A stretch of DNA of 31,664 nt from Cladosporium sp. IMV 00045 (Eukaryota > Ascomycota > Dothideomycetes > Cladosporiales > Cladosporiaceae), in assembly GCA_001931905.2 (NCBI GenBank), contig MSJI02000628.1, positions 1 to 31,664 on the forward strand, given 5' to 3'. This document shows, in pieces, positions 11,101-20,135 of this stretch. Position 1 is the stretch's first letter, and each line of letters starts with the position of its first letter. Below the pieces are notes generated by a model, which was given only the letters and a program-made list of their open reading frames with translations, did no database searches and had not been told where the DNA came from. A program made the position numbers and the translations under genes.

Positions 11101-11394
11101 CACGCGGCGGCCATCACGGGTCTCGCAGTACACAAGACGAGCGATGATCGCGTGCAAGTCATCAGTGCAAGCATCGATCAGAGGGTCAAGCTCTGGGAAA
11201 TGCAAGTGGATACCAAAGCGAAAGGCATGGAGGGCATTACAGTCCGCAAAGCACAGAATGTCTTCACCTCCGTCGCCGACGTATCTAGCCTGGCCCTCTT
11301 GCAGCTCGAGAACGGAGCCACCGGCGTCCTGGTCTGCGGCGTAGGCATGGACGTATGGTCTCTGAGCAAACCCACCGCACCTCACCGCACCTAA
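8107..11394 (+). CDS. WDR6: WDR6/Rtt10-type WD40 protein (tRNA methylation cofactor and endosomal recycling family)
   Basis: This is one uninterrupted frame of 1095 residues with no intron. The start is the first ATG (MSAQLALSEL); codons upstream are in frame but lack an ATG. The opening PVTALEFYSEALLLAGEGTDLVAYN is the N-terminal signature of the WDR6/Rtt10 family. WD units are visible at about 207-260 (HEGSVFGVEI to CSDDRTLRLWNI), 290-342 (GHISRIWTVKF to SFGEDATRITWRI), 748-830 (GREIKSVAVSTGHHHIIATGAED, then a QHLQWSADGRYLFSSGG unit) and 998-1035 (AAAITGLAVHK to SASIDQRVKLWEM). Yeast Rtt10/Trm734 partners Trm7 for 2'-O-methylation of the tRNA wobble position, and human WDR6 partners FTSJ1. 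The same role here is inference. It shares its promoter region with the DCAF7-like gene and ends 19 nt from the stop of the convergent FAH-like gene. Confidence 0.87.
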   Translation: MSAQLALSELHHEHHQVPVTALEFYSEALLLAGEGTDLVAYNTTDRTSVGSIRIFRSQAIHEILCNRRSNQDVVVYGGSLIAFVRLHKSQNGNVDFHILDVKDVGDWIFDAAFPPTQDRETATSIALITAHNALVKCTFEISTLDGTDRVTTSPETIVPGSNCILYCAHISWLSDSLCLIASGTAFGDIIVWSSSFDSDQDSSAKTHHIFPAHEGSVFGVEISKTLHQDILGGPTRVLASCSDDRTLRLWNISDLSCQSPSLTDIQRETGFGSTDENNAYAPPLLAKAMGHISRIWTVKFAFDEATSDKSRSLPSEISSFALLSFGEDATRITWRIKTTRDEDRPQYELRQTRVQPLHSGKNVWSTTVEDQRCATGGADGSISLMASIADSSDIFEISDDLLHLPPEDTYGPSKDIFKSYAFVSRDTLIATTARGRIVALTLNEDGTTDLEPHGGYPSLKSFSMVASAFGVAFIAGIGGLVHVWPRQRGRCASIATLSGKVAGIFISEPFSGPGGDELVIPSILVTTVGSSTAKLTDINATYDGEEFDKYNTRHRILQLPIGFIVTSFQLVRCGNADFAVVGSRNGSLAVFPLLEAEDGQQITQTQMVQGCHGKDAVTAMMWKAGAESGYLFSTGRDGTYAVHQLTCQNLQLLFERVHQLELPFGPNIEGLAIDDDNHLRVWGFKSKNFVVHDATLQQDVTTIQCGGVHRNWAYESSATGGVFAWTKASTLMRTSQSELSHRSIHAGGHGREIKSVAVSTGHHHIIATGAEDTDIKLFTYSSREGFTCLQTLRKHNTGIQHLQWSADGRYLFSSGGFEEFHVWHVSYDVPLVGIGVLCESSHPRTAASDLRIMGFDAVERSRGENQSAGFDITTVYSDSSMKHWCYENKTWKLLASGEYLTACLTNVMHLPLLEDPSSAGTMLTTATDGHIASWDTASTEQITWQRRYKVHQNAILDVSTQTLDDGSTLLVTASDDNGIGISRVNADGEVSTLLIPRAHAAAITGLAVHKTSDDRVQVISASIDQRVKLWEMQVDTKAKGMEGITVRKAQNVFTSVADVSSLALLQLENGATGVLVCGVGMDVWSLSKPTAPHRT

Positions 11395-11413
11395 AAGACC
11401 ATCCTCCCACCCT

Positions 11414-13183
11414 CTACCTCGGCGGCGCAATCCTCCCCCTACACTCCCCAAACCCGAGCACCACCTCGCCCTTCCCATCCTCACACCACCCCTCCAGCAC
11501 AACCTCATCCCCATCCTCCAAATACCCCGGATAATACTCACTCGCCCCCTCCACCACTTCCGGCATAACATCCGTCCCCGTCATCTCAACCTCATACAAA
11601 CACCCCAACTCGCACTTCCTCCCCTTCTCATCCTTCCCCGACCCGGAAATCGTTCCCGTTCCGATCAGATCGCCCGTCTGCATTCCGCACCCACTGGCCG
11701 CGTGGTGCGTCAGCTGCTGGTAGGGCGTCCAATACATGTACTTCAGATTGCTGGTGCTTAGGGCGTGGGTTTTGCCGGCACGGATGAGGGTTATGCGGAG
11801 TTTTATGTCGAGAGCGCCGGTGTTGGGGGACGGCCAGGTGAGGTGTGGGAAGGGAGGGGGGTTTTGTGGTGTGTTTGGGGCGCAGGAGAAGGGTTCCAGC
11901 GCTTCGATGGGCACGATCCAGTTGCTGATGCTGGTGCCGAAGCCTTTGGAGTGGAAGGGGCCTGAGGTCGCGTTAGTTCGTCTTCCTGAACCCCATGGCG
12001 AACTTGTGTTTTCCGATTTTGATGATGGGGGTAATGGTAACAGCTCCTTACCAAGCGGCCTAACGCAAAAAGTCAGCAAAACCATCTTTCGCCTCTCCCA
12101 GGACAGGACAAGCAAGGAATCAATCAAACACATACCTCATCTCAAAAAGCTGATGATCCCTCGCGCTCCAATCATTCAACAACACAAACCCGAAGATATG
12201 CCTCTTCGCCTCCTCAATCGGCATGCTCGCGCCCCACTCCACGGGTTTCGACACGAAATAGCCCATCTCGAGCTCGAAATCCAGACGTCGACTGGGTCCG
12301 TACGCCGGCTCGGAGTCGAGACCTTGCGTGAAGTAGACGTTGCGTGGGCGGGGGATGGTGGCTGGTGTGGGGAGGACGGAGGAGACGCGCGAGTTGTAGA
12401 CTGAGGGGGCCTGTTGTACGATAGGGGAGGGGGGTTAGATTGGTGAGGGAGGGGGAGGGGGAGGGGAAGAGGGGGAGGGTAGAGGGCGTACGTAGAACCA
12501 GTTCTTGGGGATTTTCGCGGTGGACATTTCGCCTGAGCACTGTGGATGGAATCAAGTCAGCCTTTCTGTTTCCGTTTCCATTTTCATTTCAACATCGTCA
12601 ACACCATCGTCAAACCCCTCTCCCAACTCTCCCCCAACCAAAGAAACCAACAACCAAACACAAACCAGAAAACCCCTTCAACATACATTCTGACAATGCT
12701 CCAAACTGGTATAAAAGTCGCTAAACCCCTGCATGCGCATGGGCAAATGCTGCTGGACCTCGTCCAATTTCATTAGACAAGTCTCGGGCACATTGCCGGC
12801 TTGCAAGTCGCGCTGGAGGTGCGCGCGGACGGCTCGTCTGAGGTCCCAGTCTTGCGAGGCGAAGGAGTTTAGTTCGGGCTGTTAGGATTACTTAGTTTTG
12901 GACGTCCTCGATGCTTTTTGCTGCGGATTGCATGGCTGGGTTGGGTCTGGTCGGTGGTTGTGGATTTGGCTGTGCGTACCTGGTTGAAAAGAGTGTCGAG
13001 TTCGACGTTGGGGAAGTCTTTGCTCACGCTCATTAGGCGGCCTTCGCGAGTGTATTTTGTCAAATCGACGGCGTGGTCTCCGATGGGGACTGCGCAGCGA
13101 GGAAGGGTGTTGGTGGTCGATATCACGCCGTAGGGGAGGCTGTGGATGGTGAAGGGGGGCTTGTTGAGGGCTGGGAGGGACAT
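11414..13183 (-). CDS. Fumarylacetoacetase-like hydrolase, six exons including an 8-nt microexon
   Basis: FAH enzymes cleave fumarylacetoacetate to fumarate and acetoacetate, the last step of tyrosine breakdown. Exons: 13183-12980, 12878-12687, 12539-12492, 12410-12136, 12059-12052 and 11961-11414, all with GT..AG introns, giving 424 residues (mouse FAH has 419). Catalytic and metal residues known from mouse FAH line up with a steady offset of 4-5: Asp122, Tyr124 and His129 in DFYTSLEH; Glu194 and Glu196 in ELE; Asp228, Arg232 and Gln235 in NDWSARDHQ; Lys248 in HSKGFGT. The stretch between His129 and the second exon group (CSGEMSTAKIPKNW) differs from the usual MFRGKENAL block, so the substrate-binding Arg142 equivalent is absent. 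YHGRASSV becomes YNSRVSSV. It is therefore a divergent paralogue; substrate uncertain. Neighbours do not include other tyrosine-pathway genes. Confidence 0.85.
12052..12059 (-). other. Predicted 8-nt microexon of the FAH-like gene
   Basis: On the minus strand GCCGCTTG is flanked by a TTAG acceptor and a GTAAGG donor. Joining exon 4 (ending ATGAG), this octamer and exon 6 gives EMRPLGPFHSKGF, restoring the conserved PLGPF segment of the FAH family. Skipping it puts exon 6 out of frame. Confidence 0.75.
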
Positions 13184-13831
13184 TTTGTTGATCGATGATT
13201 GTTTTCGAGTCTAGTTGACGTAGAACGATATTTTTGTATCGTAGAAGAGGAAGGAGGGTTTTTTTCGTTCTCCTTGAGAATGTTGTGGTGAGGTTTGATC
13301 GATCGTTGGTTAAATGGTCAGCATCGGTGAGCGGGGGGCCGAGGAGACCCATGCGCGTGCATTGCTAGATCGTGTGCATTCGTTGCATATCTCGAAGACT
13401 TCATATTCCATGAAGAGGAGCCTATATGTGATACCGAGTGTGTGTGAATACCTCGCAGAGATAGCAGTAGATCCCCTCTAAGGGAGAAGGCACCCTGAAG
13501 TGTTGGCAGGAAACGGCTAGAATTGTCAATGATAATAATAAATCGATGAATGCTGTATTTACACATATATCCTACATTTCTGGCTCAATGCAACGTATGC
13601 TGGTCGCCTCATTTCTCTCCCATTCACTTGAGGCCATGCCACTGCGGTTTTCCCTCTTCTCCAGTAGAGCCTCAAGCACATGCTGCGCTCGGGCAGGCAA
13701 TTAGGCGACTTTCTGCCCCATCACAGCAATACGACTTCTTAGATGTCGTCCTTGCCATCTCATGTGCATTGCCGGCCACAGCGTGGCCAGACTGTAATTT
13801 TTCATCTTCATCACCCCTGACCAGATGTCGT
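13184..13831. other. Intergenic, promoter of the FAH-like gene and 3' flank of uS8m
   Basis: These 648 bp separate two minus-strand genes. A small inverted repeat (CTTCAT-ATTCC-ATGAAG, about 13398-13414) is visible. No gene, tRNA or mobile element is seen. Confidence 0.5.
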
Positions 13832-14605
13832 TTACCACACACGGCAGATGGGCTGGCCTCCGATCTTCTTCTCAACACACTCCCTAGCCTCCAACAGACC
13901 TCTATCCGTGCTCACGGCCATAATTTCACCAATCTGTGTCAAGCCTTTCACCTCAGCCGCATGCCCTCCACGCACGATAATGCCCAGCTCCTTCGAAGTC
14001 AACCATATGCGCTTCGTCGGCTTTGAGACCATCTTCGCCTTGCGCAACACGGGCATACCGTCCCAGTACTTCAACCCAAGCCATAGCCTCCTCGACGCGC
14101 GGTTCGCCTGTGTGACAACACCCTCTGTATCCAAATCGTCCGGGTCCGCGTGCTCGCCGGCGGTGAGTGTGAGCGGCTGGTTTTCGATCGTGAGACCCAT
14201 GGCCTCAACGGGCACACCCTCTTCTTGCAGTTGCGCGGGCGTCTTCCTGGCGTACAGGCTCGCCCACTGCACGTCCACCTCGTGAAAACCCTCGGCGCGC
14301 AGCTGCTCAGGAGTCGCGTGCTGCATGACCATCCTGCTGAGCGCGGTCTCGCGGTCCTTTTCCACGCCGGCTGAGCGTGTGCGCGGCTGAGAAGTGATGT
14401 TGTTCGTATCGTGGAGTCCGGGAGGGAAGCAGGAGGCGGGCGGTGATGGGCCACCGAGCTTGACGTCGGAGAAGAAGCCTTGCTTTTGGAGGAGGAGCGA
14501 GAGGGAGAGGTGGAGGCGAGTGTAGGGTATTGAAGTCAGGCCGAGGCGTCCCATGGAGGCATTTTGCAGGTGTGAGCAGACGTGGGAAAGGTTGACAAGA
14601 GACAT
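13832..14605 (-). CDS. MRPS8: Mitochondrial small-subunit ribosomal protein uS8m (Mrps8)
   Basis: A single exon of 257 residues. The N-terminus MSLVNLSHVCSHLQNASMGRLGLTSIPYTRL closely resembles fungal mitochondrial uS8, which fixes the start at 14605. The C-terminus carries the uS8 signature: KPTKRIWLTSKELG, then GLTQIGEIMAVSTDRGLLEARECVEKKIGGQPICRVW, matching the bacterial S8 ending in GGxxLCxVW. The middle part (about residues 85-165) is a fungal insertion, longer than bacterial S8 (about 130 residues). The protein binds the 16S-like rRNA central domain in the mitoribosome (family knowledge). No intron is needed. Confidence 0.93.
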   Translation of the reverse strand: MSLVNLSHVCSHLQNASMGRLGLTSIPYTRLHLSLSLLLQKQGFFSDVKLGGPSPPASCFPPGLHDTNNITSQPRTRSAGVEKDRETALSRMVMQHATPEQLRAEGFHEVDVQWASLYARKTPAQLQEEGVPVEAMGLTIENQPLTLTAGEHADPDDLDTEGVVTQANRASRRLWLGLKYWDGMPVLRKAKMVSKPTKRIWLTSKELGIIVRGGHAAEVKGLTQIGEIMAVSTDRGLLEARECVEKKIGGQPICRVW

Positions 14606-15329
14606 GATGTTGGTCGTGTGGCCGCGATGGCCGTGGGTGGATTGAAGAAGTCGTGCGCTGGAGGCGAGTGGTCCGGTGGTTGTTTTGAGGCGTTCGTAGA
14701 ATTACAGTAATGGTAATCCGCCCTTCCTGGTCCTCCCGGTCAACTGATCGTGCGGTAAGAAGAGCCCTTGCGCCGTGCCGTATTCTTCTCCCCGACCTGC
14801 GGCATCCAAAGCCTCCATCGACTTTCTTCGGAGGTGCCAAGCAACGAGAGAGACGCTCCGATGTTGAAGCCTGAGGCTAACAATAAGGCTGACTGCTTAT
14901 GGTGGGAAGCCGCTGCCAACTTCGCCAGCTCAGGTCTCCGCTGTGCCCTCTCGCAGTCTCTCTCACGATTGGCTTCCTAAGCGCCATCAGCTGCATAGCG
15001 CGCGGCTGACAAGGTCTCACGCATAGCATTCATGTAGGCAGCTGGCCACGCCGAGAGCTGGTGCTTGCTTACGGGCAAACAGTAGTAGGTATATTTCTCG
15101 CCGCTCCTCTTCGTGTTCTCCCATGTCGTTTTTCCTTTTCCTGTTACTCGAATTCCTGGTCAAGATCACCTCCCTGCATCTAGTAACCTGGGCAGCCTGC
15201 CATCTGAGCAGAGAGTATATCAAGGCTGTCATTGAGGTCGCGGGCGAGTGTCTTACAATTGCTGAATCTTTCTATACGACGAGACCCATTGTTCCGACCA
15301 GAGACTGAAGCAAGCATCACGACTGCAAG
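14606..15329. other. Divergent intergenic region between uS8m and the Pro/Gln-rich protein
   Basis: These 724 bp must contain the promoters of both genes. A 61-codon frame with an ATG at 15123 (stop at 15308) ends 21 nt before the start of the plus-strand gene and could be an upstream ORF. I see no tRNA or repeat. Confidence 0.5.
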
Positions 15330-16925
15330 ATGCCTGGGCTACCGGGCGAGGACCTGTTGACTACAGTGTATGCTTTCATATTATTGGAGCTAGGCCTCTG
15401 TAACTGATCAATGAGCAGCTTCGCGGACGTCCACTATTACTTCAACGACCCGTCATCGAAGCCATTGCACCATCGTGTGTCAAGAGGAAGCTATGCGTAC
15501 ATATACAACAACCCTGAAGAGCACCGTGCAAAGCTCGAGATCGCCAATCATGCCGGCACGCCGGATCAGGATGCTTTCTTTGGCCACTTGAACGCGGTCA
15601 GAAGCTTGCAGTACTCGTACAAGCAACCAACTCTTTTCACAATCGTGCTGGACACAGCAGCAGTCCCTGGTCAGGGAGAGTGGCACCTCAACACCTACGA
15701 CGAAAGAAACGAGCAAAAGTATCTCTTCGGAATACACACGATCGACATTTACCTGTGGACTGAGAAAGATGCCGCTAAGTTCTTGGGGCACTTGCAAAAT
15801 GTCATGTCGCCCCATCAATTGGACATTCGGCACGCACCTGCGTCTGCCAAATCCAATCCGGCAGAGCACCGCGATTCGATGAGTCCTGTGGTTCAGCAAT
15901 TGGAGAAGACTGCAGTGGGAACACATTTCCATCCCAGAGCGGAGAGTACTACTTCCGCTCAATCCCTCCCTGGCCCGCCAACGCCGGCAACATCTGGAGG
16001 CGCCGCCATATCGCCCCCTCCCCAGCAGCAACAGCAGCAGCCTGCACCGATGGCGTACAATCCAGCGGCGCCTATGGCACCAGAGCCTATTGCGCACCGA
16101 GAGAAGACACCGCCTCCTGTCGACGAAGCCCCTGGCCACGGCGTTCCAAGTGCTATCGGTTACGGTGGTCCTCAGCATGGCGGGTTTCAAGCAGGCATGT
16201 CACCACAACCTTCATACTTCTCAGGCCCTCCTGGTGCTCAGCAAAGACAGTCATCAATCTCTAGCTTCCCTGGTCCGCCTCAAGGAACCCCACCCGGTGG
16301 CATGCAGCGAACACATTCCGGTAGCCTGCCACCGCCACCACCACCGCCAGCACAGACTGGGCCATCGCCAGCCCAATACACTCCATCATTCGGTCCTCCC
16401 CCGACCACCCAAAGCACACAGCCCTCTTCTCCGCCACCAAATCAAACTTCCTTCCAGCGTCAATCATCGTACGGGAGCCCATCCCAGCAATTCGCCTCCT
16501 TCAGTCCTCAACCGTCGAGCCTTGGCAATCAGCAGCAGCAACAGCCACCAACCCCTTCAGCACCGCCATCATACAATAACCAAACCCCGCTCCAATCCCC
16601 TGGCCTCCCACCGCCGCCTCCCATGTCGTCTCAACAACAAGCCGCTCAGATCGCAGGCCACAGCAACTATTCCTACAGCGCGTCTCAGCAAGCACAGCCG
16701 GGCGCGTACAATGCACACGGAGCGTACGGCGGGGACATGCACAACCAGTTTTACAGACCGACGGAAGCGGAGACTGAAGCCCAGTTGGCTGAGAAGCACA
16801 AACGCCCGTCTGCGAGTGAGCAGGGGAGGCAGGATTCTATGTCGAAATTAAAGGTCAATGAGAGGGTAGAGAAGGTTGAGAAGGGCGTGGGGAGGTTTTT
16901 GAAGAAGTTGGATAGTAAGTGGTAG
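15330..16925 (+). CDS. Uncharacterised fungal protein with globular N-terminus and Pro/Gln-rich body
   Basis: There are two exons: 15330-15367 and 15419-16925, joined over a 51-nt intron (GTATGC donor, CAG acceptor, phase 2), giving 514 residues starting MPGLPGEDLLTTVFADVHYYF. The intron removes an in-frame ATG (15411) that would otherwise look like the start. Residues 1-140 or so look globular: alternating beta-like stretches (YAYIYNN, LFTIVLDTAAV, YLFGIHTIDIYLW) followed by a helix (EKDAAKFLGHLQNVM). This order resembles a PH/EVH1-type fold, but that is inference. Residues 150-440 are low-complexity Pro/Gln/Ser with a run of six Gln and several poly-Pro tracts, and likely disordered. The last 45 residues are basic and helical (SMSKLKVNERVEKVEKGVGRFLKKLDSKW). 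I do not recognise a named family. Confidence 0.75.
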
Positions 16926-17342
16926 TCTTGATGGGAAGGTAGATCTGCTGAAATGGGTGATTGGGTGGTGAGGATATCGTTACGACTTGGACGTTATTGG
17001 GAGTATAGAGTGTTTGATGAATTTTGCAGTTGTTTGTCAAATGTCGAGACCGCATTTTGACTTGCCCTGATAGTCAACTGATGTTGCATCCAGTAAATCG
17101 TGTTCACTTATGCGCACAATTGTAATTGGCATTGCCAACCTGCACGAACGGCGAGAAGTGACGTGAAGTGCGAGTTCGCAGCTTGAGGCAGACCAAACGC
17201 CAGGCCCGGGATTGTCCGTGCTGGCGCTTCCGGGCTTTCGACGTACTTCGCATTGGATGTGTCTGCTCTGGTAGCTTGTCTGCTTGCTCGCTTGCTTTTA
17301 TATACCCACGCGACCAGCATCTCTCCCCTCAGCACCACCACC
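16926..17342. other. Intergenic, promoter of MIC60
   Basis: These 417 bp hold the 3' flank of the Pro/Gln-rich gene and the promoter of the MIC60 gene. A TATATA box candidate lies near its right end. Nothing else is recognised. Confidence 0.5.
17299..17304 (+). promoter_or_regulatory. Possible TATA box of MIC60
   Basis: TATATA within TTTTATATACCC lies 38 bp before the MIC60 start codon. Position and sequence would fit a core promoter with a very short leader, but this is a single short match. Confidence 0.3.
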
Positions 17343-19504
17343 ATGCTGCGATTAGCCATTGCTCGCGGCGCCCGCGCCTCCGAGCAGGGCCTGCAGAGGT
17401 CAGCCAGGAGCCAATGGCAGCAGCAGCGCCTGCGCCAGCCGCTCGTGGTACGTTGAAACCCATACCCAGCGCGCGCCCAGCTAAAAGACCCGCCTACCCA
17501 TCTGCTGTATGCTAACACCACCTCTCCAGCGCACATTGGCCGACGCGAGAGCGCCTGACAAGACCGTCCTTCCCGGCTCCGCCAGCCACCAGACCGGCGG
17601 CGTGCCGCAGGATCCCATCTCTCCGCCCCAAACCGCGACCTCCGACATCCCAACTTCCGGTCTTCCCAGGACTCCTCCTACCCCTGCCGAGGCAGCCGCC
17701 GCCACCGCCGCCACCGGTGCTCCCTCTACCGGATCCGCACAGTCTGCCTCGCCTTCTCACGGAAACCTGCCGCCTACCGGCCACGGCACCGCTGCCACTG
17801 GCCCGACTGGCCCGATCGGAAAGCCCAAACCCAAGCGCCGTTTCCGCCGTTTCCTCTTGACTCTGATCGTCCTTTCGACTCTCGGCTACGCTGGCGGTGT
17901 CTACTACGCGCTCAACAGCGACAACTTCCACGACTTCTTCACCGAGTACGTCCCTGGCGGCGAGGATGCCGTGGCTTACTTCGAGGAGCGCGAGTTCCGC
18001 AGACGCTTCCCCTCTCGCCCGATTGAGGACAAGAACTGGCCTCAGATGCGCGGAGAAAACAAGGTCACCATTGGCAAGAGCAGCGGGCTGACCGCTAAGG
18101 CTTCGGAGGAGAGTGATCTCGGATCCAAGGGACGTCACATGGGCGCTAAGGCGGAGGACAAGCCTCAACCCGAGGTCGCTCAGCGTGTGCCCGAGAAGGC
18201 CACCAAGAAGGAGAACGTCAAGGCCGTCGAGAGCGCGAAGAAGGAGCCCGCACCTGCGCCCAAGCCCGCTCTTGCTGGCATTGACCATGTCAACGTTGAG
18301 CAGGCCACCGAGCCTGTCGTCCAGGAGCTCGTGAAGATGGTCAACAACATTATCACCGCCGTCAACGCCAGCCCCGAAGCCAGCAAGCTCGGCTCCACCG
18401 TGACCAGTGCCAAGTCTGACCTCGAGAAGATTATTGGCGCTATTTCCACGCTTAAGGAGACCACCGCGCACGAAGCTCAAACTCAGATTCAGAATGCCCA
18501 CACCGAGTTCGATGAGGCCGCCAAGGAGCTTGTTCGTCGTCTGGAGCAGGAGATGCGCGAGACCGAGAGCAGGTGGCGTGATGAGTACGAGACCGAGCGC
18601 GAAAGGCTGAGCACCTCTTACAGCCAGCGCCTGGCCGCTGAGCTCGACGCCGCACGCCGCGTTGCCGAGGAGAAGAACAAGAACGCTCTCCTTGAGCAGG
18701 AGATCAGCCTGCAGAAGAACTTCGCCGGCTCCGTCAAGGCCAAGATCGAGGAGGAGCGCGACGGCCGCCTCTCGAAGCTGGACGACCTGTCCGCCTCCGT
18801 GGCCGAGCTCGAGAAGCTCTCCAGCGACTGGAGCGAAGTCGTCGATTCCAACCTCGCCACCCAGCACCTTCACATCGCGCTCGAGTCCGTGCGCAACGCC
18901 GTCCTGCACTCCGAGCACCCGACGCCCTTCATCAACGAGCTCGTCGCCCTGAAAGAAGTCAGCAAGGGCAACGAAGTCGTCACCGCAGCCATCGCCTCCA
19001 TCAACCCCGCCGCCTACCAGCGCGGCATCCCCAGCCCGGCCAACTTGATCGACCGCTTCCGCCGCGTCGCGTCCGAAGTGCGCAAAGCCTCGCTGCTCCC
19101 CGAAGACGCGGGCGTCGCCTCGCACGCCGCCAGCGCCGTTCTCAGCCGCATGATGTTCACCAAAAAGGGCGAGCGCGGCCTCCCCAACGGCGACGACGTC
19201 GAGGCCACTCTCGCGCGCACGGAGGTCATGCTCGAGGAGGGCGATTTGGAGAGCGCCGCCCGCGAGATGAACGCCCTCAAGGGCTGGGCCGGCGTGCTGA
19301 GCCGCGACTGGGTGGCGGAGACGAGGAGGGTGTTGGAGGTCAGGCAGGCTGTTGATGTGAGTATACCCTTCTTCCCCTTTGTGTTTTTGCCCCGCGCAAA
19401 GAATAAACATTCCAAAGATCCATTTTCGCTGACAATTCTTTTTTTTTTTTTTTCCGCAGGTCATCGCCGCCGAAGCCCGTCTGCAGAGCTTGCTCGTCCG
19501 ATAG
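17343..19504 (+). CDS. MIC60: MICOS complex subunit Mic60 (mitofilin)
   Basis: Mic60 is an inner-membrane protein that shapes crista junctions and contacts outer-membrane complexes. Exons: 17343-17447, 17530-19356 and 19460-19504, all phase 0, giving 658 residues. The N-terminus MLRLAIARGARASEQGLQRSARSQ is a classic Arg-rich mitochondrial presequence. A Pro/Ala/Thr-rich spacer follows, then basic KPKPKRRFRR and one transmembrane segment at 143-162 (FLLTLIVLSTLGYAGGVYYA). Next come a charged linker, a long coiled coil (about 300-460, rich in Glu/Arg/Lys) and the conserved mitofilin C-terminal domain (DDVEATLARTEVMLEEGDLESAAREMNALKGWAGVLSRDWVAETRR). The last exon codes only 14 residues (VIAAEARLQSLLVR) behind an intron with a run of 15 T next to its acceptor. 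High GC at third positions creates a long spurious open frame on the opposite strand. Confidence 0.95.
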
Positions 19505-20135
19505 ATTTCCCGTTAGATAAAAGAAGACAGGGGGTTTTGTATGTATGGTAAGTGGGACGATGGGGTGCTCTCCCGTGGAGGATGGAGATTTTCTTGTGTG
19601 TGTGGACTATATGTAAAAAGACCAAATTTTTTCTAGACTATTTTTATTTTCCCCCTCTCCCGGCTGCCAGAAAAGTGTACGGGTTGGTCTTGTATGCTTG
19701 CGGCTTGTCATGTACGGCGAGGGAGAAAAGTTGAAGTACAGCCGAGTCAGTGCCGCTCCAGTAAGTTTCACTCGTCCCTCCTAATGCTGTGAGGCAGGTG
19801 GCCTAGCAGCCATTTCCTCCCTCTGCAGAGGAAAAAAAGTATGGGAGTAAAAGAAAGACTGCTCATTCAGAGCTATCGCATTATGGGGGGTATCTCTAAG
19901 CTACTGACTTTTTTGTTCGTTTGGTACTCTGCTTCTGCTTTCTCGGATGTGCCTTTTTTCATCGCATGTATGCACTCATCATGCTTCCGTCGTTGCCATC
20001 ATTTTCATCATCAATCATGATCATCATCGTTATGCACGCTTCGTCTCTAGACGGAAAGAAAAGCAAACTCCATACCTCACCTTTTGTTGAGTCCATTCAG
20101 GCCATGGCATTGGCGAGATGTACATGTCCCTTTCA
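19505..20135. other. Intergenic, convergent 3' ends of MIC60 and the F-box gene
   Basis: These 631 bp lie between two facing stop codons. The sequence is T-rich and G/A-rich in turns, as expected of 3' UTRs. I see no gene. Confidence 0.5.

Noticed and set aside
12052..12133. Alternative start of the FAH-like C-terminal half at 12133 as a separate gene
   Set aside because: The upstream exons encode the N-terminal and metal-binding parts of the same family and join in frame, so it is one gene.
15411..15419. ATG at 15411 as start of the Pro/Gln-rich protein
   Set aside because: This ATG lies in the intron end (ATGAGCAG acceptor). Splicing from the upstream ATG at 15330 keeps frame and uses good GTATGC and CAG signals.
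17512..19464. 650-codon open frame on the strand opposite MIC60
   Set aside because: It is a mirror effect of the high GC at third codon positions in MIC60. It shows no domain and covers a gene with clear mitofilin homology.
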